From Planktothrix sp. FACHB-1365 (GTDB taxonomy: Bacteria; Cyanobacteriota; Cyanobacteriia; Cyanobacteriales; Microcoleaceae), in the NCBI RefSeq assembly GCF_014697575.1, contig NZ_JACJSC010000003.1, forward strand, positions 1-64,000: DNA of 64,000 nucleotides, written 5' to 3'. Shown here piece by piece: positions 9,889 to 18,011 of the stretch. Within the stretch, counting starts at the first letter, position 1; each line of letters begins with the position of its first letter. A program made the translations under genes and the position numbers. The notes beneath the pieces were generated by a model. The model was not told where the DNA came from and ran no database searches. It worked only from the letters and a program-made list of their open reading frames with translations.

Positions 9889-9912
9889 ATTATAAACTAT
9901 TCAGGAATTCTT

Positions 9913-10230
9913 ATGACAAGCAATCGTGTTAAAGGCCCAATCAAACCTAAAATCAGCACCATGCCTCGGAATAAATCTGAAGCATCTCAGCAACTTGAAT
10001 TGTATAAGTTGATTACTGAAAAACAGCGTATCCAAAAAGAATTACAATTGATGGAGCAGCGACTTCAACAGTTAAAAAATCGTCTCACGGTTCTGAATCA
10101 TCAAATCGATAGTACAGAACAGACTATTCAAGATTTACGCCAAGCTAATCCCACTATACCTAAAATGCTTCATCCTTCTAAACCGATTGCTCAGTCTTCT
10201 AATTTCCAAGCCTTTTACCTGGAATATTAA
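9913..10230 (+). CDS. gvpV: Small coiled-coil gas vesicle cluster protein, probably GvpV
   Basis: A 105-residue protein. A basic N-terminus leads into KSEASQQLELYKLITEKQR and then a long heptad-patterned coiled coil (about residues 24-77), with a short loose C-terminal tail. Its position after gvpG, its size and the LELYKL-EKQRI wording fit GvpV of cyanobacterial clusters, a poorly characterised accessory protein. Unusually, it is on the opposite strand to the rest of the cluster and has its own -10 box and terminator. Methionine at 9961 is an alternative start. The GvpV name rests on context and memory of the family, not on a search. Confidence 0.6.
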   Translation: MTSNRVKGPIKPKISTMPRNKSEASQQLELYKLITEKQRIQKELQLMEQRLQQLKNRLTVLNHQIDSTEQTIQDLRQANPTIPKMLHPSKPIAQSSNFQAFYLEY

Positions 10231-10241
10231 AACTGAAGAGT

Positions 10242-10296
10242 GCGGGTTAAAGATGGGAATTTCTTTAATTCTTTACCTTGTAAAACCCGCTTTTTT
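10242..10296 (+). terminator. Intrinsic terminator of the gvpV-like gene
   Basis: GCGGGTT (10242-10248) pairs with AACCCGC (10284-10290), followed by six T. It begins 12 bp after the stop codon. Confidence 0.7.
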
Positions 10297-10434
10297 AAGA
10301 TCATGATAGAAAAAAAAATAATCCTATCTCTAGCTTTTATCAATCGATGAGATTAGGAAAATGCAAGAATAGGATTTTAATTCAACAATAATTTTTATCT
10401 TTTTCTACTCATGAAGGTGATCAGGATATTGAGG

Positions 10435-10677
10435 CTAGTTCTCTACAGACTCTTCTTCTAAAGCCTGAATTTTTAATAAAAGTTCTTCTTCCTGAATTTC
10501 AAACTCTTCCTCGGAAATGTTGCCCATATCATAAGCTAGTTGTAATGATAATAATAATTTGTGCAAATTTTCAGTGTCATCATATTCCGTATTTGCACGC
10601 TCTTCAATTTTCTCTCCGATCCAGATTAAGCCATTCAGGGGCCCGGTAACAGGAAAGCATAAAAGATCAAGAAACAT
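10435..10677 (-). CDS. gvpG: Gas vesicle protein GvpG
   Basis: 80 residues, matching the small GvpG family: N-terminal LCFPVTGPLNGLIWIGEKI followed by an acidic helical half with GNISEEEFEIQEEELL. GvpG is an accessory assembly factor that works with GvpF/L. It lies 14 bp behind gvpF on the same strand and is the last gene of the main gvp run. The 10231-10434 stretch beyond it contains only the facing terminator of the gvpV-like gene. Confidence 0.9.
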   Translation of the reverse strand: MFLDLLCFPVTGPLNGLIWIGEKIEERANTEYDDTENLHKLLLSLQLAYDMGNISEEEFEIQEEELLLKIQALEEESVEN

Positions 10678-10691
10678 AACTGATACTCTCC

Positions 10692-11426
10692 TTACATGAG
10701 TTGAGCAAAGGTATAAGGTGCTGTTAAATTGTTGTAGCGAATTCGCAAGCGATCGCCAAATTGTTGATCGATCGCTTCAACTTTCTGACTAAATTCAGAT
10801 TCTTGATCCCAAGGAATTAAATAAGCCGTATTGTAAATCATGTCATCCATCATCGGCTCGTTTTCTACAACCTCTTGAGCACAGTGATTTAATTGATCTC
10901 GAAAGACCTGAACAATTTCTTGTTTACATTGGTATAAGCTGTTTTCAATCCTTTGACCAATATAGATAATTTCTTCCATCGTTAACGTTTTGCCGAGCAT
11001 ATCATCCCGTTGTTTTTTTAACTCCTGATTACACTCGAGAATTCTTTTTAATTCAGACGGGCTATCCCAAAAAATCTTAATGCTAACTTCTCGTTTTCCT
11101 GACAATTTGGTAAATAACTCTTTGAGTTGATTCTGATAAGGGATAATCAATTGTTCTATCACCGTTTCCCAGGTTTTCACAACCAATCCAAAACGCAATG
11201 GTAGCAAAGTATGGAACCCTGCTTCCATTACGTTTTCTAGGACTTTTTCATGACAGATTAGATAGCGACGGGAAGCCAAATATTTCTCTTTATGAACAAC
11301 AGAGTAGAGAAAACTAAATCCTTCAATGACTTCACTGTGAACGAGTTCATGATCAATCCCTTCCCAAACCATTTCGTCAGGAATCTGATCGGCAAATATT
11401 CCATATAAATAAAGACCCGTAGCCAT
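10692..11426 (-). CDS. gvpF: Gas vesicle protein GvpF (GvpF/GvpL family)
   Basis: 244 residues with the family opening TGLYLYGIFADQIPDE, the central GFHTLLPLRFGLVVKTW, the segment MLGKTLTMEEIIYIGQRIE and the C-terminal NTAYLIPWDQESEF followed by RIRYNNLTAPYTFAQL. GvpF contacts GvpA and is needed for gas vesicle nucleation or assembly. It starts 15 bp after gvpK. It is the canonical gvpF copy; a second, diverged family member lies at 9088-9771. Confidence 0.92.
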   Translation of the reverse strand: MATGLYLYGIFADQIPDEMVWEGIDHELVHSEVIEGFSFLYSVVHKEKYLASRRYLICHEKVLENVMEAGFHTLLPLRFGLVVKTWETVIEQLIIPYQNQLKELFTKLSGKREVSIKIFWDSPSELKRILECNQELKKQRDDMLGKTLTMEEIIYIGQRIENSLYQCKQEIVQVFRDQLNHCAQEVVENEPMMDDMIYNTAYLIPWDQESEFSQKVEAIDQQFGDRLRIRYNNLTAPYTFAQLM

Positions 11427-11441
11427 AAATCATCTCCAAAA

Positions 11442-11918
11442 TTAAAGGGGCTGAGAAGTTAGCACTAAACGAAGCTTTAGATGAATTAAATCAAGTTTGG
11501 CTAAACCTAAATCGACATTTCCTTCTACAACAACTCCAGTATTTAAAAGTCGATCAACCAATTCTAATATAGAAGGACTGGCGCTATATTCTCCAGGGTA
11601 ATAGCTTCCTGGGGAGGGTAAAAGCGTACCAAATTCTCCAAGATTGATATTCAAATCTTTCGGATCGACTTCAAAAATTGCACACAAATGGAGAATTTGC
11701 TCTTGTAATTTTTGCAAACTTTCTGCGGCTCTATCTAAATCAGCTTCGCTGAGAATTCTGCCTTCTTCCATGCGGCGAATGATTTGAGCTTCTAACAGTT
11801 GACGTACCAGTTCTACCACCGTTAACAGTAAAGGTGCTAAACCCCCTTTACTATGAGTTGTTTCAGAAGTCGGTAAGATCTCATGGGCAGTATCACAAGG
11901 TGTGCAAACAAGTGTCAT
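11442..11918 (-). CDS. gvpK: Gas vesicle protein GvpK with a C-terminal GvpA/J-like segment
   Basis: 158 residues. The GvpK core spans about residues 25-100 (LAPLLLTVVELVRQLLEAQ, RRMEEGRILSEADLDRAAESL, FEVDPKDLNINLGEFG). After a short Pro/Gly/Tyr linker the last 43 residues read SILELVDRLLNTGVVVEG and DLGLAKLDLIHLKLRLVL, which is the amphipathic pattern of the GvpA/GvpJ family (compare [18 protein letters not shown] in GvpJ). GvpK is an essential minor component; the tail could let it contact the GvpA rib. It lies 105 bp after gvpJ and 15 bp before gvpF. Confidence 0.9.
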   Translation of the reverse strand: MTLVCTPCDTAHEILPTSETTHSKGGLAPLLLTVVELVRQLLEAQIIRRMEEGRILSEADLDRAAESLQKLQEQILHLCAIFEVDPKDLNINLGEFGTLLPSPGSYYPGEYSASPSILELVDRLLNTGVVVEGNVDLGLAKLDLIHLKLRLVLTSQPL

Positions 11919-12023
11919 AATCGCAGTTAGTAAATAGGTTTTTGGCGACGAAGCTCAAGCCTGGAATTTCGCAAACTTGAAATTTTCTCTAAGTTTAAAT
12001 GAGGCAAACTACCTCCTAACTTG

Positions 12024-12467
12024 TTAGGACTTAAGCAAAGAATTGTTTGGCTTTTGGGAATGTTTTTCATTGTTCGGACTGGTATCATGGCTTTCTATTG
12101 CACTCGATTGGGTTAAGGATTTTAAGGCTTTAAGTTCAGCTTCTAAGCTCTGGAGTCGCTGTGAAAGTTCTTGATTTTCTGTTAATAAAGCTTGAGATTG
12201 ACTATTAAGATAGGGATCACTTTCCCACCAATTAATTCCAATCTCCCGTGCTTTATCAACAGAGGCAATTAATAGACGAATGCGGATATGTAGAAGTTCA
12301 GTAGAAGCGATTGCCACAGAAATATCGCCAGCAATCACAATTCCTTTATCTAAAACTCGTTCAAGGATATCCGCTAAACTAGAACCTTGAGTAGCCGTTG
12401 TTATGGAGCTATTTGAGTGGCTTTTGATGGGGGGAGCAAAAGTGGAGGAAGTCACGGTTGGTTTCAC
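12024..12467 (-). CDS. gvpJ: Gas vesicle protein GvpJ (GvpA-like minor protein)
   Basis: 147 residues. After a Ser/Thr-rich leader comes the GvpA-family core (about residues 29-72: [39 protein letters not shown]), then the GvpJ-specific [10 protein letters not shown] and a coiled-coil tail. GvpJ is thought to help initiate or cap gas vesicle assembly. The chosen start is GTG at 12467, which overlaps the TGA of gvpN as GTGA and indicates translational coupling. Confidence 0.92.
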   Translation of the reverse strand: MKPTVTSSTFAPPIKSHSNSSITTATQGSSLADILERVLDKGIVIAGDISVAIASTELLHIRIRLLIASVDKAREIGINWWESDPYLNSQSQALLTENQELSQRLQSLEAELKALKSLTQSSAIESHDTSPNNEKHSQKPNNSLLKS

Positions 12468-13609
12468 TCAAAAAGAATATAAAACTGGTCTTGTTGTTTC
12501 AACAATTTCTTTTGCAGTAAAGAACGAACAGCTTTTTCTGCTTGATTTTGCTTGAGGTTTAAAGTTTTGTAAATTTCATGAAAGCTGGCTTTGCGGGTTT
12601 GCTGCAAATAATTATAAATTTTCTGTTCATGTTCCTTTAAAGCATCAGGAGGTAACGCACTGGCATTTGGACTACCCGTTTCTTCTACAACAGGTAAGGA
12701 TTCTGTTGGATTCTCGTTAAGAATTTCCCATAAAATAGTTGTCGATTGATCGATGGGTAAATTAGTCCGTGATAAGAGAACATCTGCACAAATATCGCGG
12801 AAATCTGCGTGATTGGGGGTGGCAACAATCTCGTGTTCGGCGCAGACTTTGGCAATCATTAAACAAGAACGCAAACCTGATGTTTTTTCAGCCGTAGTTT
12901 TCAGACGGAAAGTTTTGACGAGGTTGACAATAAATAACGCATCTTCTCGAGAAATACCCGTTTTTTGGGCGAGAATTTCAGTCTGAGTCAGTTCATCCGG
13001 TTCTGGCATATTAATGGTTACCAACCGATCCATTAAGGCATCTTGGGTAGCATGAACGCCACAATATTCTTCCGGGTTAGAGGTAAAAATTGCCCGAAAC
13101 TGAGAATGGACTTGCAGGTAATCGGGTTGATTGCTAGTGGGCGGCAGGGTTAGAATTTTTTCTTCTAAGGCGGAGAGTAAAACGTTGTTGACTTCGGGTC
13201 GAGAACGGTTAAATTCATCATAAACTAACGTAAATCCTTCTCGACAGGCCATCGTCAATCGAGAATCCACCCAATTATGTTTGAGCTCGTCCTCAACTTT
13301 GAGAACGCTGTGGATATAGTTATCCATCAGTTTTTTGTGGGTATAACCTGACTGAGAGCCAATTAAATCGGAACTGGTGAAGTCATCATCTCCGAAAATT
13401 AGCATGACGGGTCTAGCTAAACAATTGGCCAGGTGCATGGCTAGTGTGGTTTTTCCGGTTCCGGCAGGGCCACGCAGATGAATGGAAAAACCAGAGTGCA
13501 GGTAACGTAAAGCCCGGGTTGTAATTTGATGAATTGAAGGTGTGACGACAAATTGACCAGGGCGAACGCGGAGGACGGATCTTCTTGTTTGAGGTTCAGC
13601 AACTGTCAT
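12464..13609 (-). CDS. gvpN: Gas vesicle protein GvpN (MoxR-type AAA+ ATPase)
   Basis: 381 residues. The AAA+ core has Walker [12 protein letters not shown] (about residues 45-55), Walker [16 protein letters not shown] and a sensor-like [12 protein letters not shown], as in the GvpN/MoxR/NorQ group. GvpN is needed for gas vesicle enlargement and probably acts as a remodelling ATPase. The last 65 residues ([21 protein letters not shown] and [20 protein letters not shown]) look like a winged helix, beyond the core family. Its start is 400 bp from gvpC across a highly structured gap, so it may depend on read-through or on its own promoter. Confidence 0.93.
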   Translation of the reverse strand: MTVAEPQTRRSVLRVRPGQFVVTPSIHQITTRALRYLHSGFSIHLRGPAGTGKTTLAMHLANCLARPVMLIFGDDDFTSSDLIGSQSGYTHKKLMDNYIHSVLKVEDELKHNWVDSRLTMACREGFTLVYDEFNRSRPEVNNVLLSALEEKILTLPPTSNQPDYLQVHSQFRAIFTSNPEEYCGVHATQDALMDRLVTINMPEPDELTQTEILAQKTGISREDALFIVNLVKTFRLKTTAEKTSGLRSCLMIAKVCAEHEIVATPNHADFRDICADVLLSRTNLPIDQSTTILWEILNENPTESLPVVEETGSPNASALPPDALKEHEQKIYNYLQQTRKASFHEIYKTLNLKQNQAEKAVRSLLQKKLLKQQDQFYILFE

Positions 13610-13662
13610 GGTTGAAATCTAGTAAACGTCAATAAATTTTTTGAGAAGTTTGATGAAGAAAG

Positions 13663-13692
13663 TTGACAAATTGCAAACAAATGTGCTATTTT
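13663..13692 (+). promoter_or_regulatory. Putative sigma70-type promoter pointing against the gvp operon
   Basis: TTGACA (13663-13668), an 18-bp spacer and TATTTT (13687-13692) on the plus strand. Spacing and -35 match the gvpA promoter found on the other strand. The expected start is near 13699, just before the run of stem-loops that ends in a T-tailed terminator. There is no plus-strand ORF behind it. Confidence 0.5.
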
Positions 13693-13698
13693 GTAAAT

Positions 13699-13969
13699 AC
13701 AGTTATATATAGTTACCAAAGCTACAATTCTTGCAAATCTGTTAGCGGTAAGACTAACCGTTATTGCCTGCTAAGGGTAAGAGGTAACTAGCCCTTAGTT
13801 TTCAGGAATCCTGTATCCGCTAGGACAGGAGTTCTACTTCTAGGTTGAGTTTTGGATCTCAAAAGAAGTAGGATTAGTCATACCAGGTTGAAAACCTAAA
13901 ACTCATTGTTGTATTTTAATGATAACCCTCTAGTTTGGCTCGATAAAAAGCGACTAGAGGGGTTTTTTT
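13699..13969 (+). ncRNA. Candidate structured small RNA between gvpC and gvpN, opposite to the operon
   Basis: The gap has no ORF but holds a series of short stem-loops: GTTAG/CTAAC (13741-13758), CTAAGGG/CCCTTAG (13771-13798), TCCTGT/ACAGGA (13809-13830), CTACTTCT/AGAAGTAG with nested TGAG/CTCA (13834-13871), AGGTT/AACCT (13885-13897), and a final hairpin followed by seven T. A promoter-like element lies 5'. Together these describe a transcript of about 270 nt. Because hairpins are symmetric, the same structures could instead stabilise or end the gvpA-gvpC mRNA, or attenuate transcription into gvpN. The T-run on the plus strand favours the first reading. The family is not recognised. Confidence 0.5.
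13926..13969 (+). terminator. Intrinsic terminator, plus-strand orientation
   Basis: CCCTCTAGT (13926-13934) pairs perfectly with ACTAGAGGG (13953-13961) and is followed by G and seven T on the plus strand. In the minus direction only TTATCATT follows, which is weak, so it mainly stops plus-strand transcripts. It may also partly end gvpA-gvpC transcripts. Confidence 0.75.
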
Positions 13970-14008
13970 ATCCTAGTCTTTGAGCTTGGTTAAAACAAAC
14001 CAGGAGAA

Positions 14009-14395
14009 TTATTTTCCAAAAACATAGATAGACAACTCTTGGCGAAATTGGCGCAAATCTTGTTTTTGCTGCTTCGCTTGAGCTAGACGTTCTTTTTGGA
14101 TAGCTGTTAAAAACACCCGATTTTCTTGTTTCAATTTTTTGTGGAATTGACTTAGAGAAATCGCTTGTTTCTTGGCTTGAGACAGACGTTCTTTTTGGAT
14201 AGCTGTTAAAAACACCCGATTTTCTTGTTTCAATTTTTTGTGAAATTGACGCAGGGAAATCGCTTGCTCTTCAGCTTGTTGTTGTCTTTTAACTTGGGTA
14301 GCCGACAGAAAAGCTTGAGTCTCTTGGCGGAGTTCAGCCACTTCTTCTACAACAGATAAACGCTCCTGTCGGAATTTTTCCATGAGAGCAGTCAT
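14009..14395 (-). CDS. gvpC: Gas vesicle outer protein GvpC, short form
   Basis: 128 residues, highly charged and helical, built from the 33-residue GvpC repeat. Two nearly identical complete repeats ([19 protein letters not shown]... and [19 protein letters not shown]...) lie in the middle, with a diverged repeat before ([18 protein letters not shown]) and a partial one after ([16 protein letters not shown]). GvpC wraps the outside of the GvpA shell and strengthens it. GvpC from Anabaena has five repeats; this one is shorter and resembles the small GvpC variants of Planktothrix. It lies 214 bp behind gvpA and is probably on the same transcript. Confidence 0.92.
   Translation of the reverse strand: MTALMEKFRQERLSVVEEVAELRQETQAFLSATQVKRQQQAEEQAISLRQFHKKLKQENRVFLTAIQKERLSQAKKQAISLSQFHKKLKQENRVFLTAIQKERLAQAKQQKQDLRQFRQELSIYVFGK
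14085..14250. repeat. 99-bp tandem repeat inside gvpC
   Basis: The 67-bp block at 14085-14151 recurs at 14184-14250 with a single mismatch, exactly 99 bp (33 codons) apart. Such near-identity at the DNA level points to recent duplication or gene conversion and to a site where repeat number can change by recombination. Confidence 0.85.
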
Positions 14396-14609
14396 GGGGT
14401 TTTCCTCAATAACACTAAATCATGACTAACCCCACTCACCAGCCGAATGTTGACAGCGACTGACTGGGGTTAAACAGTACAAATACCTGCTTTTCCCGCT
14501 CCCTCATCCTATGGAGTCTTTACGAAGGTAAGGGGATAAAAGAAAAGCAGACACTTGTTGAGAACTTGAAGATTCCTCAACCATAAGATTGAAGAATCTA
14601 TTATTAATC

Positions 14610-14825
14610 TTAGGCAGGAACCGCAGCAGATTGAGTCAGACCAACGGCTTCAGCATATTTCAGGTAGGTTTCAACAGAAGCGATAACGACGCGGGCTTCA
14701 ATTGCTAACAGTTCAATTCCCACAAGAGAGACACGAGCCCAAGCATCAATAACAATCCCTTTATCAAGAATGCGATCAATAACTTCAGCTAAACTAGAGG
14801 AAGAATTTGTTTTTTCGACAGCCAT
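14610..14825 (-). CDS. gvpA: Major gas vesicle structural protein GvpA
   Basis: 71 residues, the near-invariant GvpA sequence: [55 protein letters not shown]. It forms the ribs of the gas-filled shell. AAAGG lies 9 bp before the ATG. A consensus-like promoter is found 80-110 bp upstream. Only one gvpA copy is present here, whereas related planktonic species often carry several gvpA/gvpC units. Confidence 0.98.
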
Positions 14826-14903
14826 GGTTTTGTACCTTTATTACTCATTGTTGTTTATTTTGTCTGGGGTTAAGAAGTCTTTCACCTCTCCCTGACACTT
14901 TGA

Positions 14904-14933
14904 ATCATATCAATAATTTTTCAAATTTGTCAA
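14904..14933 (-). promoter_or_regulatory. gvpA promoter
   Basis: On the minus strand TTGACA (14933-14928) is separated by 18 bp from TATGAT (14909-14904), close to the sigma70 consensus. The predicted start near 14897 gives an untranslated leader of about 70 nt before the gvpA ATG. Confidence 0.7.
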
Positions 14934-14957
14934 CACTTTTACAAAAGTTTTTTGTTA

Positions 14958-15032
14958 AATAATGTAAAGCTCATTTTGGTTTTTTCAAAAGGTTTTTCGG
15001 GCATTATGTAATAATGTAAAGTTTATTTTGGT
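14958..15032. repeat. Pair of 23-bp direct repeats upstream of the gvpA -35 box
   Basis: AATAATGTAAAGCTCATTTTGGT (14958-14980) and the same sequence with two changes (15010-15032) lie with starts 52 bp apart, about five helical turns. The nearer copy ends 25 bp upstream of the -35 box. Same-face spacing is typical of activator or repressor sites. Confidence 0.7.
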
Positions 15033-15317
15033 ACAATTACGGATATTTTGATTAAACATAAGAGAAATTACGGTCAAGAAAATTGATCGAACATCAATAC
15101 TTTGATTAGGATCAGGGTAGAATTTTTGTCTGAGATCAGTTAACATTCATTAAAAATGCAACTTTTTATATAAATTTCTTCCTCTCAATATGAATACTAC
15201 CCGAATTGAAACTCCTTACAGTGCTAGGGTTTTAGGTATTTTCAAGGGTTAAGTCAGAAGTCTTGAATTCCCTGGCAATACTTACACCACCAAGAATTGA
15301 TTTGAGAGTTTAGATGA

Positions 15318-15357
15318 ATACAACCGTAAATATACGGATACAACCGTAAATATACGG
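15318..15357. repeat. Two perfect 20-bp tandem repeats, each holding a palindrome
   Basis: The unit ATACAACCGTAAATATACGG occurs twice without interruption. Each unit contains CCGTA-AATA-TACGG, an inverted repeat with a 4-bp centre. This can be an operator for a dimeric regulator or a simple tandem duplication. Confidence 0.8.
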
Positions 15358-15512
15358 ATGTACACTTAAGGTAGTACGGAGATCTTATCGCTTGAAACAG
15401 CCTCTTCTTTGGGTGGAATGCCAATGATCTAATATAATGAGAAGGCAGAAGACAAAGGATACTCAACCATTTAATAATGCAACAAACGTGAACTCTTGAC
15501 TTTTGACTCCCG

Positions 15513-16157
15513 TTATGAATTGACTTGTCGCTTAACTTCCTGTTCAATTTGCTGGGGAATTTTAGCGAGTTCTGCCGAAAGTTGTTGTAGAGATTGTTCT
15601 ACTTTTTGATGCAGTTCATTCATTTGGTGTTGTTGTAAATTTCCCCATTGAGGTAATTGATTAATAAATTGTTGAAGATCGACAATGACATGGGTTAAAC
15701 TGTTGATTTGTTCTAATTCAGGGCGTTTTTGGAACGTTTGGACAATAACTTCTAACTCCGATTGCATCATGGTTAAGGTTTTTTCTAATAAATTTTGACG
15801 TTCTAATAGATTTTGAATCACGATCATTAAAGATTGTAATTCCTGAGTTAATTGAGGATTCGGAGTAAAAGCCAGCCCTGAAGAAATATTTAAAGTATTA
15901 ATTGTATTTTTTAATTGATCCATTAATTGATCTAAATCCGCTTGATGTTGCTGAACTAAGCTTTTTGTATGGGTAGCACTTTTCCGAGTTTGTTGAGCCA
16001 ATAATTGACGATTCAACCAATTCAATCCTAAAGCTAAAGATCCCGGAATCACTGCATAAGTTATGGGTTGTCCGGTGAGAAGGCTAAAAGAACCAATAAT
16101 TGCAGCAATAATCAAAATTAATTCTACGATTTCAGGCCATCGTTTATGATTCAGCAT
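15513..16157 (-). CDS. Membrane-anchored coiled-coil hypothetical protein
   Basis: About 214 residues from ATG at 16157; the longer reading to 16235 adds a basic, unlikely N-terminus. Two hydrophobic segments near the start (IVELILIIAAIIGSFSLL and ITYAVIPGSLALGLNWL) form a hairpin in the membrane. They are followed by about 150 residues of glutamine-rich coiled coil. No catalytic motif is seen. It lies 96 bp downstream of mgtE on the same strand. Such proteins are common in filamentous cyanobacteria without known function. Confidence 0.65.
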   Translation of the reverse strand: MLNHKRWPEIVELILIIAAIIGSFSLLTGQPITYAVIPGSLALGLNWLNRQLLAQQTRKSATHTKSLVQQHQADLDQLMDQLKNTINTLNISSGLAFTPNPQLTQELQSLMIVIQNLLERQNLLEKTLTMMQSELEVIVQTFQKRPELEQINSLTHVIVDLQQFINQLPQWGNLQQHQMNELHQKVEQSLQQLSAELAKIPQQIEQEVKRQVNS

Positions 16158-16253
16158 ATTAATACTCTCAAGTGAAGTTAAATAAAGGCTTCTGGTAAAG
16201 AAGGAGAATCGTGGACGCTGCTTTAAAAGTAACAATCCCGATAATCACCTCCC

Positions 16254-17657
16254 CTAAATTTGCAAAATCAATCGAGCTAAATTAAAATAAATTAACACCC
16301 CTAAAACATCAACAGCCGTGGTAATAAACGGTGCTGACATTAAAGCCGGATCTAATCCTAATGAACGGAATAAAAAGGGCAAAGAAGAACCCGCCACCGA
16401 AGCTAAGATGGAAATCGCAACTAAACTAACTCCCACCGCCACAGCAACAGATAAATTGCCTTGGACAACAAATGTATTTGCCCAAATTGTAGCTAAAATT
16501 CCTAAGATTGAACCTAATAATGCTCCCGCTAATCCCTCGCGGATAATGACTTGTAATGGCCCCATTGCCCGGATTTCATCGGTATTCATCCCCCGAATCA
16601 CAACAGTAGACGATTGCGCCCCCACATTGCCTCCTGTTCCCGTCAGTAAGGGAATAAAAAACGACAGTGCCACCACCTGATGTAACAGATCCTGTTGCAT
16701 TTTCAAAATTGAACCCGTGACACTATTTGTTAAGAGTAAAACTAATAACCAAACCACCCGTCTGCGGGCGATTGTTAGCAAATTTGCCTGAAAATAATTA
16801 TCGCCATCGGTTTGCACCCCCCCCAAAGCATAAATATCTTTTGTGGCTTCCTGTTGAATAATATCTAACACATCATCAACGGTAATAATCCCCACTAATC
16901 GCCGTTCACTATCTACCACTGGAATTGCTAAAAAATCGTACCGTTGAATAATATCCGCCACTTCCTCTTGATCGGTGTCCGTTTGCACAGAAACAATATC
17001 CTGATTCATAATTTCACCGACGGTTTGTTCTAGTTGGGCGGTGACTAAATCCCGCAACGATAAAATCCCTAATAACCGCCGATCTGAGTCGGTCACATAC
17101 AGAGAATAAATCGTTTCTGTGACATGGGCTAAACTGCGAATTCGTTCTAAACTTTGACTGACCGTAAAATATTCTTTCAGGGAAACATACTCCGGGGTCA
17201 TAATTCGTCCGGCGGTTCCCGCTTCATATCCCAATAACAACGCCGTTGATTGACGTTCTGTGGGGCTTAATTCGGCAACAATTCGCCGCACGACGGAGGC
17301 GGGTAACTCCTCAAATAAACGCGCTCGGTCATCGGGTGACATTTTATCTACAATGTCGATGACTTCTTGGCGCTTGAATTTTTCGCAGAGAGACTGTTGA
17401 ACGCTGGAGTCGAGTTGTTCGTAGACTTCGATGGCCTCATCTTTGGGTAATAACCGAAAAGCAATCACCTGCATGGTTTCGGGTAAACCTTCGATAGCCT
17501 CGGCGATATCCGCCGGTTGTACAGGCTTCAGGATGCTTTTGGCGGCTGTTAAGTCTCCGAGCTCCAGTAACACTTGTAGTTGCGTCCGCACCAACTCGCG
17601 TAACTCTTTACGAGAGATGGTTGAGGTTGGGGGTATGGATTGATTGGCTTCAGTCAA
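16254..17657 (-). CDS. mgtE: Magnesium transporter MgtE
   Basis: 467 residues with the full MgtE architecture: a superhelical N-domain (about residues 30-140, MSPDDRARLFEELPASVVRR), two CBS domains (about 145-275, TETIYSLYVTDSDRRLLGIL and VVDSERRLVGIITVDDV), a connecting helix, and a five-helix membrane domain (about 300-467) with the pore phrase PLLTGTGGNVGAQSS. The family moves Mg2+ down its gradient and is gated by Mg2+ binding to the cytosolic domains. I see no obvious M-box type leader upstream. Confidence 0.95.
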   Translation of the reverse strand: MTEANQSIPPTSTISRKELRELVRTQLQVLLELGDLTAAKSILKPVQPADIAEAIEGLPETMQVIAFRLLPKDEAIEVYEQLDSSVQQSLCEKFKRQEVIDIVDKMSPDDRARLFEELPASVVRRIVAELSPTERQSTALLLGYEAGTAGRIMTPEYVSLKEYFTVSQSLERIRSLAHVTETIYSLYVTDSDRRLLGILSLRDLVTAQLEQTVGEIMNQDIVSVQTDTDQEEVADIIQRYDFLAIPVVDSERRLVGIITVDDVLDIIQQEATKDIYALGGVQTDGDNYFQANLLTIARRRVVWLLVLLLTNSVTGSILKMQQDLLHQVVALSFFIPLLTGTGGNVGAQSSTVVIRGMNTDEIRAMGPLQVIIREGLAGALLGSILGILATIWANTFVVQGNLSVAVAVGVSLVAISILASVAGSSLPFLFRSLGLDPALMSAPFITTAVDVLGVLIYFNLARLILQI

Positions 17658-18011
17658 AGGCAGCCCTCCTAAAACAGTTCTGCATCCAGATCAAGTCTAA
17701 AGGCTTAAGGTGAACCTTCACCCTCTAAATCAAAAACACCGAACACCGAACACCGAACAGGGAATTAGAAATGTATCAATAATTCTGTCTGTGCTAAATT
17801 AACTCGATTTTGATGAAATCCTAAATTTTGAAAGGTATCTAATCTGGGTGTTGATGAATTGATTATAGAGCAAGTTGATCGTTTTCCATCAAGTTACAAT
17901 TAAACGTTGATTTGTTGTTTCCCTTTTGGGTTAAAGATAAAGGCTGAAGCCCAACAACGAATTGTCTGGTTTAGATTATACTAAAATGAATCCTGTTAGA
18001 TAAACTCAGCA
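17658..18011. other. Divergent intergenic region of mgtE and the SbcD-like gene
   Basis: About 350 bp without a gene. It contains three copies of the 7-bp unit ACACCGA at 17736-17756. Both divergent promoters must lie here, but none is clear. Confidence 0.5.

Larger units (their letters stand above)
14826..15512. other. Long regulatory gap upstream of gvpA
   Basis: About 690 bp without a convincing gene. It contains the gvpA promoter, two 23-bp direct repeats (14958-15032) and a tandem palindromic repeat (15318-15357), all listed separately. The rest is AT-rich. A 97-residue ORF (15254-15547, minus) crosses the tandem repeat and overlaps the next gene out of frame; I treat it as non-coding. 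Confidence 0.6.

Noticed and set aside
14085-14250. Regular repeats that could suggest a CRISPR array
   Set aside because: The 99-bp period, coding frame and 33-residue repeat identify gvpC. No array of short repeats with unique spacers was seen anywhere in the window.
15254-15547. 97-residue minus-strand ORF upstream of gvpA
   Set aside because: It runs through the 20-bp tandem repeat, overlaps the coiled-coil gene out of frame and has no recognisable pattern.
17658-18011. Magnesium riboswitch leader of mgtE
   Set aside because: No extended conserved structure could be recognised; only a 7-bp triple repeat is present.
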